From positions 3,975,867-4,039,866 of the forward strand of contig NZ_CP040818.1 of assembly GCF_005887635.2 (NCBI RefSeq): a DNA stretch of 64,000 nucleotides, read 5' to 3'. The position numbers and the translations under genes are program-made. This document shows positions 47,311 through 56,378 of this stretch, piece by piece (within the stretch, counting starts at the first letter, position 1; the number at the start of each line of letters is the position of its first letter). The DNA comes from Paroceanicella profunda (GTDB taxonomy: Bacteria; Pseudomonadota; Alphaproteobacteria; Rhodobacterales; Rhodobacteraceae). A model generated the notes under the pieces. That model was given only the letters and a program-made list of their open reading frames with translations, was not told where the DNA came from and did not search any database.

Positions 47311-48475
47311 TCTCATCCACCTCCATCACAGCGAGAGCGCGGTCGATCATCCCGTCGCTCCTGAGGCGGAATACGCCCGTCACTCCGATGAACCCGTTCG
47401 GATCGGTGATCTTCTCGGCCGAGAAGGCGTTCGGGTCCTGCGCCGCGCGGGCATCGCGGATCAGCGTGCCGACGGCGGCGATGCCGTCATAGGCGAGGCT
47501 GGTCACCGGGCTCGGCGGCGCACCGTAGAGTGACTGATAACGTGTTGCGAAGGTGTTGAACAGGTCCGGATCCGGCGCCACGAACCAGCCGCCCTTCAGC
47601 GAGGCCTCCCGCGCGGTGGAGGGGGAGTTCCACTGGCCCAGGCCGACGAATTTCGTCTCCTGCGGGTTCACCCCGTAGAAGGCGAGGAAGGCGGCGAGCG
47701 AGGCGAGCCCCTGTCCGCCGTCCGGCAACACCAGCGTGTCCGCCGTCATGCCCCCGGCGAAGACCTTCGCCTGGTCCTGGATGCCGCGGAAGCTGCGCGG
47801 GTAGGAGGAAGACTGCACGAGCTGCAGGTTGTGCCGGCCGGCCGCGGCGCGCACCGCGGTGGCCGCTGCCTGCCCGGTGGGGGTGTCGGGGCTGAAGACG
47901 GAGACGGAGCGGCGCCCGGTGCTGCTCACGTAGGAGAGCATGCGGTCGGCCTCGGTGTCCGCGGTCTGGCCGAGCAGCCAGACATTGCCGCCCGCCACCG
48001 AGGGCGTGGTGGAGAAGGTGAGCACCTTCAGCCCGGCGCGTGCCGCCACCGGCCCGACCGCCTGCGCGGAGGCGCCGAACAGCGGGCCCACGATGACACT
48101 TGCGCCCTCCGACACCGCGCGCTCCGCGGCGGAGCGGGCGCGGGTGGCGTCACCCCCGGTCTCGTAGACGCGCAGGTCGATGGGCGTGCCGGAGAGGTCG
48201 GCCTTCGCCATCTGCGCCGCGTTCACCAGCCCTTGGCCGATGGCATTGCGCTCCGGGTCGGCGGAGCCGGTGGGCACCAGCAGCGCGACCGTCACCGGGC
48301 CGGACATCGGGATCGCGCCCTCGCCCGCCGCGACGGCGGGGCCGTAGCCGCCCCCCGGAGCCGCGGTGCTGCGCGTCGCCGGGCGCTGGGACCCGCAGGC
48401 CGCCACACCCGCCACGAGCAACGCGCACAGTCCGGGTTTCACGAAACGGGCGATCTGGCCCCTGAGGTTCGTCAT
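47255..48475 (-). CDS. Penicillin-binding protein activator lipoprotein
   Basis: 406 residues. The signal peptide ends in a lipobox (LLVAGVAAC, Cys27), so it is a lipoprotein. The remainder is a type I periplasmic-binding fold like LpoA and Leu/Ile/Val-binding proteins (VTVALLVPTGSADPERNAIG, then GASVIVGPLFGASAQAV). LpoA-type proteins stimulate PBP1a from the outer membrane. It is divergent from rsmI, as is usual for this family, with 99 bases between, and overlaps glnD at its 3' end. Confidence 0.88.
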   Translation of the reverse strand: MTNLRGQIARFVKPGLCALLVAGVAACGSQRPATRSTAAPGGGYGPAVAAGEGAIPMSGPVTVALLVPTGSADPERNAIGQGLVNAAQMAKADLSGTPIDLRVYETGGDATRARSAAERAVSEGASVIVGPLFGASAQAVGPVAARAGLKVLTFSTTPSVAGGNVWLLGQTADTEADRMLSYVSSTGRRSVSVFSPDTPTGQAAATAVRAAAGRHNLQLVQSSSYPRSFRGIQDQAKVFAGGMTADTLVLPDGGQGLASLAAFLAFYGVNPQETKFVGLGQWNSPSTAREASLKGGWFVAPDPDLFNTFATRYQSLYGAPPSPVTSLAYDGIAAVGTLIRDARAAQDPNAFSAEKITDPNGFIGVTGVFRLRSDGMIDRALAVMEVDENGFRVIDPAPRSFGAFGS

Positions 48476-48574
48476 GTTTTCTCTCTTCTGCTCTGTCCGC
48501 GCGCAAGGGTTTGTGTGAAAAGCGGAAGACAAACTAGGGCGAAGCCCACCGCAAGACAACGACAGGACTGAAAG

Positions 48575-49477
48575 ATGACTGCTTCCGAAGGCTCCCCGCC
48601 TCCCGCCACCCGCTTTCCGGGGCCGGACGGCGGCCGGCTGCCGCCGGGCCTCTACCTCGTTGCCACTCCGATCGGCACCGCCGACGACATCACGCTGCGC
48701 GCCCTCGACATCCTCGCCCGCGCCGACCTGCTCGCCGCCGAGGACACGCGCCGCGCCCGCCACCTGATGGACATCCACGGCATCCCCCTCGCCGGGCGCC
48801 GAGTGATCCCCTACCATGACCACAACGGCCCCGAGCAGCGCCCGCACATCATGGCCCGGCTCGCGGAGGGCGCGTCCGTCGCCTATGTCTCCGACGCGGG
48901 CACGCCGCTGATCGCCGACCCGGGTTACCGGCTGGCCGGGGACGCGATCGCCGCCGGCCACGAGGTGATCGCGGCGCCGGGCGCCTCCGCGGTGCTCGTG
49001 GCACTCACCCTCGCCGGGCTGCCGACGGACCGGTTCCTCTTCGGCGGCTTCCCCCCGGTGAAGGAGGCGGCCCGCATCCGCTTCCTCACCGAATTCGCCC
49101 GGGTGCCCGCCACGCTGGTGTTCTACGAATCCCCGCGCCGGAGCGCGGCGACCCTCGCGGCGATGGCGGATGTCTTCGGCGCCGACCGCCCCGCCGCCTT
49201 CTGCCGCGAGCTCACGAAGAAATTCGAGGAGGTGCGCCGCGCCCCGCTCGGGGACCTCGCCGCCGCGATCGCCGAAGGCCCGGACCCGCGCGGCGAGGTG
49301 GTGCTGGTGGTGGGCCCGCCCCTGCCCCGCCCCACCGGACCGGAGGAGCTCGATGCCGCCCTGCGCGAGGCGCTCGAGGACATGTCGGTGAAGGATGCCG
49401 CGCGCAGCGTGGCCGAGGCGACCGGGCTGCCGCGCCGCGATGTCTACGCCCGCGCCCTCGCGCTCTCGGGAAAATAG
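48575..49477 (+). CDS. rsmI: 16S rRNA (cytidine1402-2'-O)-methyltransferase RsmI
   Basis: 300 residues. RsmI methylates the 2'-O of C1402 in the decoding centre of 16S rRNA using SAM. LYLVATPIGTADDITLRALD starts the tetrapyrrole-methylase-like fold, AAEDTRRARHLM and YVSDAGTPLIADPGYRL are signature segments, and APGASAVLVALTLAGLPTDRF follows. It leads a rightward group with yraN, a BON lipoprotein and gshB. Confidence 0.96.
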   Translation: MTASEGSPPPATRFPGPDGGRLPPGLYLVATPIGTADDITLRALDILARADLLAAEDTRRARHLMDIHGIPLAGRRVIPYHDHNGPEQRPHIMARLAEGASVAYVSDAGTPLIADPGYRLAGDAIAAGHEVIAAPGASAVLVALTLAGLPTDRFLFGGFPPVKEAARIRFLTEFARVPATLVFYESPRRSAATLAAMADVFGADRPAAFCRELTKKFEEVRRAPLGDLAAAIAEGPDPRGEVVLVVGPPLPRPTGPEELDAALREALEDMSVKDAARSVAEATGLPRRDVYARALALSGK

Positions 49478-49575
49478 CCGCGTCGGGGCGGCCGGTTACG
49501 AATGCTTAGCGAATTCCGCCCAGGCTGTGCTTCGGGCCCATCCGTCGGCGCCCGCGCGGCCCCGTGGAGGACCCG

Positions 49576-50067
49576 ATGCTCGACATGCTGACCCCTGACG
49601 CGCGCGGCGCATGCCCCGGATACGGGGAGGAGCGGGGTGCTCCGGCAGGCCGGCCCGTGCCGCGGGCCGTGCCGGCGGGAGCCGCCTGTCGGGAGGCCGC
49701 ACGCCGGCGCGGCACCGCCGGGCGCGAAGCCGGGATCGCTGCCGAGGAGATTGCCGAGCGCCTCTACGCGCGTCGGCACGCCCGGGTGCTGGCACGCCGC
49801 TGGACCTGCCGGGAAGGCGAACTGGACCTCGTCTGCCGGGACGGCGCCGAACTGGTGTTCGTGGAAGTCCGCCAGCGCCGCAGCCGCGGGGAGGCCGGAG
49901 CCTCGGTGTCTCGGGCGAAATGGCGGAGGTTGGAGCGCGCGGCGTTTCGTTATATGATCTCGGAAAATATCGGCATCGACACCTTCATGCGCTTCGACCT
50001 CGTCCTCGTGGACCGGGCGGGGGGAGCGGAAATCGTCGAGAATGCCGGGCAGGACAACGAGCAGTAA
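49576..50067 (+). CDS. YraN family protein (UPF0102)
   Basis: 163 residues. The C-terminal 115 match the YraN family, a small nuclease-like fold of unknown function: GIAAEEIAERLYARR, RRWTCREGELDLVCRDG and LVFVEVRQRRSRGEAG. The usual VEVK is VEVR here. About 40 extra residues precede the conserved part. GGAGG lies 5 bases before the ATG at 49576, which supports the extension. It follows rsmI by 98 bases and is 10 bases before the BON gene. Confidence 0.85.
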   Translation: MLDMLTPDARGACPGYGEERGAPAGRPVPRAVPAGAACREAARRRGTAGREAGIAAEEIAERLYARRHARVLARRWTCREGELDLVCRDGAELVFVEVRQRRSRGEAGASVSRAKWRRLERAAFRYMISENIGIDTFMRFDLVLVDRAGGAEIVENAGQDNEQ

Positions 50068-50077
50068 CGAGTGACAG

Positions 50078-50686
50078 ATGCGCAACATCCTGATCCTGGC
50101 CGCAGGCCTGGGGCTGAGCGGCTGCACGGCAAATCCGGTCGCATCCGTGATGCTGCCCACGCTCGGCGTGACCTCGCTGCAGAAGCGTGACACGGTCGAC
50201 GCGCTGCTCGACACCCAGACGCAGGTGCGGATCAATGTCTCGCTCCTCGGGGTGAGCGAGCCGATGTTCACGGCGCTGTCCACGGAGGTCTACGAGGGCC
50301 AGGTGCTGGTGACCGGCACGCTGCCCACGCCTGAGGACCGTGCGGAGGCGATCCGCATCATCTGGACGGTGCCGACGGTGCGCAAGGTGATCGATGCCAT
50401 CGAGGTCGGCGCGGGCGAGGACCCGGGCGCCTATCTCGACGACATGCGCATCACCGCGGAGCTGCGCGGGCGCCTGCTCACCGACGGCGAGGTGCGTTCG
50501 CTCAATTTCAACATTGAAACCGTGCGCGGGACCGTCCATCTGATGGGGCTGGCACAGGACGACCGCGAGCTGGAGCGCGTGGTCTACCATGCCGCCCGCG
50601 TGCCGGGGGTGGTACGCGTGGTCAGCCATGTCTATCTCTACGACGATCCGCTGCGGCGGCGCGCGGGAGAACCGGGCTCGTCCTGA
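50078..50686 (+). CDS. BON-domain lipoprotein
   Basis: 202 residues. The signal peptide ends in a lipobox (GLGLSGC, Cys16). Two BON domains follow (about 40-115 and 120-190), each with the LLDT/[11 protein letters not shown] start and the [21 protein letters not shown] or [18 protein letters not shown] strand-helix pattern. Family members such as OsmY and DolP act in outer-membrane integrity and stress. It lies 10 bases after yraN and 26 before gshB. Confidence 0.9.
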   Translation: MRNILILAAGLGLSGCTANPVASVMLPTLGVTSLQKRDTVDALLDTQTQVRINVSLLGVSEPMFTALSTEVYEGQVLVTGTLPTPEDRAEAIRIIWTVPTVRKVIDAIEVGAGEDPGAYLDDMRITAELRGRLLTDGEVRSLNFNIETVRGTVHLMGLAQDDRELERVVYHAARVPGVVRVVSHVYLYDDPLRRRAGEPGSS

Positions 50687-50712
50687 GACCGGCAGAGGGG
50701 AGTAACTTGCAC

Positions 50713-51654
50713 ATGGGCCTGAAGGTCGCCATGCAGATGGACCCGATCGGGCCCATCGACATCAACGCGGACAGCACGTTCCGCATCATGCTCGAGGCGC
50801 AGGCCCGCGGGCATGAGCTGTTCTACTACACGCCCGACCGCCTGCAGTGGCGCGAGGGCCGGGTGCTGGCCACCGGCTGGCCCGTGGAGGTGCGCCGCGA
50901 GAAGGGCAACCACTACACCCTGGGCGAACAGGTCACCGTCGACCTCGCGCAGTGGGACGTGGTCTGGCTGCGCCAGGACCCGCCCTTCGACATGGCCTAC
51001 ATCACCAACACCCACCTGCTGGACTTCCTCAAGCCCACGACGCTGGTGGTCAACGACCCGTTCTGGGTGCGCAACTTCCCCGAGAAGCTGCTGGTGCTCA
51101 CCTTCCCCGAGCTCACCCCGCCCACCTGCATCGCCCGCGATCTCGGCGCCCTGCGCGCCTTCCGCGAGGAGCATGGCGACATCATCCTCAAGCCGCTCTA
51201 CGGCAACGGCGGCGCCGGCATCTTCAAGCTCGGGCGGGACGACCGCAACCTCGCCTCGCTGCACGAGCTGTTCTCCGGCTTCTCGCGCGAGCCGCTGATC
51301 GCGCAGAAATACCTGCCTGACGTGGCCAAGGGCGACAAGCGGGTGATTCTCGTCGATGGCGAGGTGATCGGTGCGATCAACCGCGTGCCGCAGCCGGGCG
51401 AGACCCGCTCGAACATGCATGTCGGCGGCCGGGCCGAGAAGGTCGCCGTCACGGAGCGCGACCGTGAGATCGGCGCCGCCATCGGGCCGCTCCTGAAGGA
51501 GAAGGGCCAGATCTTCGTGGGCATCGACGTCATCGGCGGCATGCTCACCGAGATCAACGTCACCTCCCCCACCGGCATCCAGGAGCTGGAGCGGTTCGAC
51601 GGCATCAACGCCGCCGCGGCGATGTGGGAAGCGATCGAGGCCCGCCGGGCCTGA
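50713..51654 (+). CDS. gshB: Glutathione synthetase
   Basis: 313 residues. It joins gamma-glutamylcysteine and glycine with ATP to make glutathione. The family starts with [35 protein letters not shown] and [18 protein letters not shown] (ATP-grasp loop) follow, and [14 protein letters not shown] near the C-terminus is diagnostic. GGGGAG lies 11 bases before the ATG at 50713; a TTG two codons earlier is the alternative start. Last gene of the rsmI group. Confidence 0.96.
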   Translation: MGLKVAMQMDPIGPIDINADSTFRIMLEAQARGHELFYYTPDRLQWREGRVLATGWPVEVRREKGNHYTLGEQVTVDLAQWDVVWLRQDPPFDMAYITNTHLLDFLKPTTLVVNDPFWVRNFPEKLLVLTFPELTPPTCIARDLGALRAFREEHGDIILKPLYGNGGAGIFKLGRDDRNLASLHELFSGFSREPLIAQKYLPDVAKGDKRVILVDGEVIGAINRVPQPGETRSNMHVGGRAEKVAVTERDREIGAAIGPLLKEKGQIFVGIDVIGGMLTEINVTSPTGIQELERFDGINAAAAMWEAIEARRA

Positions 51655-51782
51655 CCGCACCCCGGGCCCCGGGCGCGGGCCCTGCCGGATCGGCGGTACC
51701 CCGGGCCATGGCGTCCCGGGGGCCGCAGACGCGAAGGCCGGCGCTGCCGGCCGGGCCGGAGCATAATGGAGGTCCGCGCGCC

Positions 51783-52703
51783 ATGAGCCTTCGCCTCACG
51801 CTGTTCAATTTCATCCTGCGCGCCATCGAGAAGCCCTATCTCGCGCGCGCCACCGATGTCGGGGCCCTGCGCCGCCAGTTCGACCGGGCCGCCGAGCGCT
51901 GGTTCATTCACCCCGAAGGGGCGCGCTACCGGCCCTACCGGCTGGGCGGCGTGCGGGTTCTGGAGGCCTCGCAGGGCCGGGTGGACCGGCACAAGGTGCT
52001 GATCTGGCTGCATGGCGGCGGCTTCTTCCAGGGCAGCCCGGAGACCCACCGCCACCTCGGCGCCGCCCTCTCCGCGCGCACCGGGGCGCGGGTGATCCTG
52101 CCGCGGTACCGCCTCACCCCCGAGCACGCCTATCCGGCCGCGCTGGAGGATGCGCGGGCCTGCTACACCGCCCTGCTCGACGCGGGCTACGACCCCGCCT
52201 GCATCGCCCTGGGCGGCGACAGCGCCGGCGGCGGCCTCGCCTTCTCGCTCCTGCTCGACGCCCAGCAGCGCGGCCTGCCGACGCCGGCCTGCCTGGTGGC
52301 CTTCTCGCCCTGGACGGACCACACCCTCTCGGGCTCCAGCCTACGCCGCAACGCCCGCCGCGACGTGATGCTGCCCGTCACTCGGCTGGCGGAGGTGCGC
52401 GATTCCTACGTCGGGAGCGCCGACGCGCGGGACCCGCTGGTCTCCCCCGCCTTCGCCCGGTTCACCGCCCCTCCGCCGGCCCTGATCCAGGCCAGCCGCG
52501 TGGAGATCCTGGAGGAGGACGCCGCCTCCATCGGCGCCCGGCTGCATGACGCGGGCGGGCTGGTGCGCCTGCAGTTCTGGCGCCGGACCTTCCATGTCTG
52601 GCAGCTGATGCAGGGCCGGCTGTCGGAGGCGGACGAGGCGCTCGACCAGGTCGGCGCCTTCCTTGCCCTCCACCTCGGCCCGACGGAACCGGACAGCCAC
52701 TGA
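51783..52703 (+). CDS. Hormone-sensitive-lipase-family alpha/beta hydrolase
   Basis: 306 residues. LIWLHGGGFFQGS is the oxyanion-hole HGGG motif of the HSL (family IV) esterases, LGGDSAGGGLA carries the nucleophile Ser, and RRTFHVWQ near the C-terminus probably the catalytic His. It should hydrolyse short- to medium-chain esters. There is no signal peptide. GGAGG lies 10 bases before the ATG; the 128 bases back to gshB suggest separate expression. Confidence 0.9.
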   Translation: MSLRLTLFNFILRAIEKPYLARATDVGALRRQFDRAAERWFIHPEGARYRPYRLGGVRVLEASQGRVDRHKVLIWLHGGGFFQGSPETHRHLGAALSARTGARVILPRYRLTPEHAYPAALEDARACYTALLDAGYDPACIALGGDSAGGGLAFSLLLDAQQRGLPTPACLVAFSPWTDHTLSGSSLRRNARRDVMLPVTRLAEVRDSYVGSADARDPLVSPAFARFTAPPPALIQASRVEILEEDAASIGARLHDAGGLVRLQFWRRTFHVWQLMQGRLSEADEALDQVGAFLALHLGPTEPDSH

Positions 52704-53057
52704 CCCGCCGCGCCCGCACGCAGGCCGGTGAGACTTCGCGCTCCCCCGGGAGGAGAGGCCGTCCGCCGACGCCCCGAGGCGACGCCGCTCCGGACGGCGC
52801 GCCCCTCCCCGGCATCGGCCGGTCGGGCGAGCCTGACAGGGTGACGCTACGGCTCCGGCGCCCCTCCCGGACGCACCCGCGCCAGCGGCCGCACGGGCCT
52901 CTTGCACCCGGTGGCCCGCAGCCGCCGCGGCACGGATCACGGGCCCGCGACAGCCCCTTCCCGACCACGACGCCGCTTGACAGGATGGCCCCGGGCATGA
53001 TTACTTAACATGTAATTTGTTATGAAGGACAACGATCCTTCGAGGGAGGAAATGACC
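52704..53057. other. Intergenic stretch upstream of the TRAP operon
   Basis: The first about 290 bases are GC-rich without a supported gene. The last part changes to AT-rich (52998-53025) and contains TAAC and GTTA arms 9 bases apart, which could be a regulator site or the promoter. GAAGGA (53024-53029) and TCCTTC (53036-53041) form a 6-bp hairpin with a 6-base loop just before the ribosome-binding site of dctP. Confidence 0.5.
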
Positions 53058-54074
53058 ATGAACTGCTTGACGCGAGTGACCCTCGCGGCCGCGCTGAGCC
53101 TGTCGGCTCTCGGCGCTCAGGCCGCGGAAGTGGAGTGGCGGCTGTCGCACTGGCTGCCGGCCACGCACCCCATCCAGCCGCAGGGCATCGAACCCTGGGC
53201 CGAATCGATCAAGGAAGCCTCGGGCGGGCGTATCAATATCACGATCTTCCCGGCCCAGCAGCTTGGCGCGGCGCCCGACCATTACGACATGGCCCGTGAC
53301 GGCATCGCCGACGTGACCTACGTGAACCCCGGCTATCAGGCCGGCCGCTTCCCGATCGCCTCGCTGATCGAGATCCCCTTCCAGGTGACCAACGCCACCG
53401 ACGGCGCCGCGGCCATGCACGAGTGGTACGCGCAATACGCCGAGAAGGAGATGCCGGACGTCAAGGTGTGCATGATGAACCCGCACGACCCCGGCGCCTT
53501 CCACTCCAAGACCCCGATCCACGTGCCGGCAGACGTGAGCGGCATGAACGTGCGCCCCGCGAACGCCACCATCGCGCGCTTCGTGAGCCTGCTCGGCGGC
53601 TCCTCGGTGCAGGTCTCCGCGCCGGAGGCCCGCGAGGCGCTCTCCAAGGGCGTGGCCGACGCGATGACCTTCCCGTGGAACTCCGTCTACCTGTTCGGCA
53701 TCGACCAGATCCTGCACCAGCACTTGGACATGCCCTTCTACGCCTCGCTGCAGACCCTGCTGATCAGCAAGGCGAGCTATGAGGCCCTGCCGGACGACCT
53801 GAAGACGGTGATCGACGATCACTGCACCCCGGAATGGTCGAAGACATTCTCCACCGGCTGGGCCGACTGGGAGGCCGCCGGCCGCCAGAAGATGATCGAC
53901 AGCCCGGACCACACGCTCTACGAGCCGACGGACGACGAGATCGCCCTGTGGCGCGAGGCCGCCGCCCCGCTGCTCGACAGCTGGAAGAAGGATGTCACCG
54001 CGAAGGGCTATGACGCCGACGCGATCTACCAGAGCTACATGGACACGCTGGAAAAATACGGTGTGAAGTACTGA
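53058..54074 (+). CDS. dctP: TRAP transporter substrate-binding protein
   Basis: 338 residues. The signal peptide is MNCLTRVTLAAALSLSALGA with cleavage expected after AQA. The mature protein has the DctP fold: WAESIKEASGGRINITIFPAQQLG, the arginine-containing segment GMNVRPANATIARF, which normally contacts the substrate carboxylate, and ALSKGVADAMTFPWNSVYLF. It captures an organic acid in the periplasm for DctQM. The ATG at 53058 is 8 bases after GGAGG; the ATG two codons earlier is too close. A 10-bp hairpin follows the stop. Confidence 0.93.
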   Translation: MNCLTRVTLAAALSLSALGAQAAEVEWRLSHWLPATHPIQPQGIEPWAESIKEASGGRINITIFPAQQLGAAPDHYDMARDGIADVTYVNPGYQAGRFPIASLIEIPFQVTNATDGAAAMHEWYAQYAEKEMPDVKVCMMNPHDPGAFHSKTPIHVPADVSGMNVRPANATIARFVSLLGGSSVQVSAPEAREALSKGVADAMTFPWNSVYLFGIDQILHQHLDMPFYASLQTLLISKASYEALPDDLKTVIDDHCTPEWSKTFSTGWADWEAAGRQKMIDSPDHTLYEPTDDEIALWREAAAPLLDSWKKDVTAKGYDADAIYQSYMDTLEKYGVKY

Positions 54075-54082
54075 GCCGCCGC

Positions 54083-54108
54083 CGGGGCGGCCCGACGCGG
54101 CCGCCCCG
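54083..54108 (+). other. Intercistronic hairpin between dctP and dctQ
   Basis: CGGGGCGGCC and GGCCGCCCCG form a perfect 10-bp stem with a 6-base loop, 8 bases after the dctP stop and without a T-tract. Such hairpins often protect the binding-protein mRNA so that it exceeds the membrane subunits. Confidence 0.6.
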
Positions 54109-54144
54109 ACCGTCCCTTCCTGCTGCTTGCCCGGGACCTGTCAC

Positions 54145-54681
54145 GTGACCAGAATTGCCCGCTTCCTCGATGCCGCCTCACGGGCGATCGAGGTGCTCGC
54201 CGGCCTGATGCTCGCCGCGCTCACGGTGGTGATCGTGGCCTCCGCCATCGGCCGTTACGGCTTCTCCACCCCGATCCCCGACGCGTTCGACTACTCGCGC
54301 CTGCTCATCGGCGCCGCCATCACCTGGGGGCTCGCCTCCGTGGGCTTCCGCGGTTCACACATCAAGGTGGACCTCTTCGCGCTGATGATGCCGCCGCGCG
54401 CGCGCCGCTGGGTGGATGTCTTCGCCTGGTGCGTGCTGCTGTTCTTCACCGTTCTGCTGTGCTGGAAGATGTTCGGCCGGGTGGAGACCACCATGATGAA
54501 CGGCGAAGGCACCTCGGACCTGCGCATGCCGGTCTGGCCGGTGATGCTGCTCATCTGGTCCGGCGTGGCCGCGGCCATCCTCACCACCACTGCCAAGATC
54601 GTGCTCATGGCGATGGGCTACGGCAGCCTCGAGGAGCACGAGAGCATCGACGACGCCGCTGAAGGGGCTTCCCATGAGTGA
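54145..54681 (+). CDS. dctQ: TRAP transporter small membrane subunit
   Basis: 178 residues with four membrane spans. The small subunit of TRAP transporters helps the large subunit DctM interact with the binding protein. FDYSRLLIGAAITWGLASVGFRGSHIKVDLF is the typical family segment (read in two parts around residues 55-85). Start uncertain: the GTG at 54145 gives a normal N-terminus; TTG at 54127 is in frame. It overlaps dctM by 8 bases. Confidence 0.9.
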   Translation: MTRIARFLDAASRAIEVLAGLMLAALTVVIVASAIGRYGFSTPIPDAFDYSRLLIGAAITWGLASVGFRGSHIKVDLFALMMPPRARRWVDVFAWCVLLFFTVLLCWKMFGRVETTMMNGEGTSDLRMPVWPVMLLIWSGVAAAILTTTAKIVLMAMGYGSLEEHESIDDAAEGASHE

Positions 54682-55969
54682 ATCCGATTTCGTCGCCCTG
54701 GGTGGCTTCGTGGCGCTGTTCGCGCTGATGGCCCTGCGCGTGCCCATCGGCATCGCGATGGGGCTGGTGGGCGTGGGCGGTTTCGGCGCCATCGTAGGCT
54801 GGAAGCCGGCGCTGGCGCAGCTTGCCTCCTCGCCGATCCGCACCATCACCGACTACAATCTCAGCCTGATCCCCTTCTTCATCCTGATGGGCGTGCTGGC
54901 GACGAACTCGGGCATGTCGCGCGAGCTGTTCCGCTCCGGCCATGCCTGGCTGAAGCCGTTTCGCGGCGGGCTGGCGCTCTCCACCATCACCGCCTGCGCG
55001 GGCTTCGCGGCGATCTGCGGCTCCTCCGTGGCCACGGCCGCGACGATGACCAAGATCGCCCTGCCCGAGATGCGCCGCTTCGGCTATCCGGACAATGTCG
55101 CCACCGGCGTGGTGGCGGCGGGGGGCACGCTGGGCATCCTCATCCCGCCCTCGGTGGTGCTGGCGGTCTACGGCTACATCACCGAGACGGACGTGGGCCA
55201 GCTCTTCATCGCCGGCGTGGTGCCGGGGCTGCTGGCGGTGCTGATGTACATGCTCACCGTGCGCATCGCCTATGGCCGCGTGCTGCCCGGCGGCGAGAAG
55301 TTCGACCTGCGCGAGGCGCTGGTCTCGATGAAGAAGGTCTGGGCGGTGGGGCTGCTGTTCGTCTCCATCATCGGGGTGATCTACCTCGGCATCGCCACGC
55401 CCACGGAGGCGGCGGCGGTGGGCGCCCTGCTCACCGGCATCATCGGCGTGGCGCGCGGCCGGCTGGGCCGGCGCGAGATCATCGCCAGCTGCACCGAGGC
55501 GCTGCGCACCTCTGTCTCGATCTACACCATCCTGATCGGGGCGATGCTGTTCGGCTATTTCCTCGCCATCACCCAGACGCCGCAGAAGATCACCGCCTTC
55601 CTCGTCGGGCTCGACATGGGCGCCTACGGCACGCTGGCCATCATCCTGGTGTTCTTCCTGGTGATGGGCTGCATCCTGGACGCGATGGCGATGATCATCC
55701 TGCTGGTGCCGATCGTCTTTCCGGTGATCAGCCAGCTCGGCTTCGACCCGATCTGGTTCGGCATCATCATCGTGATGACGGTGGAACTGGGGCTGATCAC
55801 CCCGCCGGTGGGCATGAACGTCTTCGTCATAAACACCATCGCGCGGGACGTGAGCCTGCCGACGATCTTCGGCGGGGTGCTGCCCTTCGTGATCACCGAC
55901 GTGGTGCGGCTGATCCTGCTCATCCTGTTCCCGGCCATCGTGATGATGCTGCCGATGACGATGAAATAG
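54674..55969 (+). CDS. dctM: TRAP transporter large membrane subunit
   Basis: 431 residues with about 12 membrane spans. DctM is the sodium-coupled transport subunit. LIPFFILMGVLATNSGMSREL, CAGFAAICGSSVATAATMTKIALPEM (in two parts) and GGTLGILIPPSVVL are the conserved regions, and a second inverted half carries GLITPPVGMNVFVI. It overlaps dctQ. No regulator is adjacent. Confidence 0.95.
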   Translation: MSESDFVALGGFVALFALMALRVPIGIAMGLVGVGGFGAIVGWKPALAQLASSPIRTITDYNLSLIPFFILMGVLATNSGMSRELFRSGHAWLKPFRGGLALSTITACAGFAAICGSSVATAATMTKIALPEMRRFGYPDNVATGVVAAGGTLGILIPPSVVLAVYGYITETDVGQLFIAGVVPGLLAVLMYMLTVRIAYGRVLPGGEKFDLREALVSMKKVWAVGLLFVSIIGVIYLGIATPTEAAAVGALLTGIIGVARGRLGRREIIASCTEALRTSVSIYTILIGAMLFGYFLAITQTPQKITAFLVGLDMGAYGTLAIILVFFLVMGCILDAMAMIILLVPIVFPVISQLGFDPIWFGIIIVMTVELGLITPPVGMNVFVINTIARDVSLPTIFGGVLPFVITDVVRLILLILFPAIVMMLPMTMK

Positions 55970-56378
55970 GCCCGGCCGCAAGCCGCCCCGGGCGGGCCAG
56001 GGGGCTGCGCGGCAAGGCTTCACCGGCACACCCGCGCCGCCCGGCGCGGGCGGGGCCGGGGCGGTGGCGAGCAGGACCGGGCCGCCGCGGCCCCGGGACG
56101 GCCCGGTGCAACTGTCCCGGTGACCCGGAATGGCCCGCTCGAGGCGCGGGCATCGTCGCCGGGCCGGAGCACGGCCGGCGCACGTGGCCCCTGCGACACC
56201 CTCCAGGCCGGCGCTCCGCCACGCGGCGCGGCGCCTGCCCCGGGGCCAGCGACACCCGGTCACCGGAAAATGCCCCCGCGCCACGGCGCGGGAACGCAGC
56301 CCGGGGCACGGCCCTCTGCCGTGCCCGGCCGCGAAGGACAGACCTGCCCGGCAGGCGCATATGGGGAGAAGACGACAA
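55970..56378. other. Intergenic stretch between dctM and the dehydrogenase gene
   Basis: About 410 GC-rich bases with several partial G/C inverted repeats but no clear terminator or gene. An open frame continues leftward from the dehydrogenase start through this region but has Arg/Pro/Ala-rich, non-family content. Confidence 0.5.
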
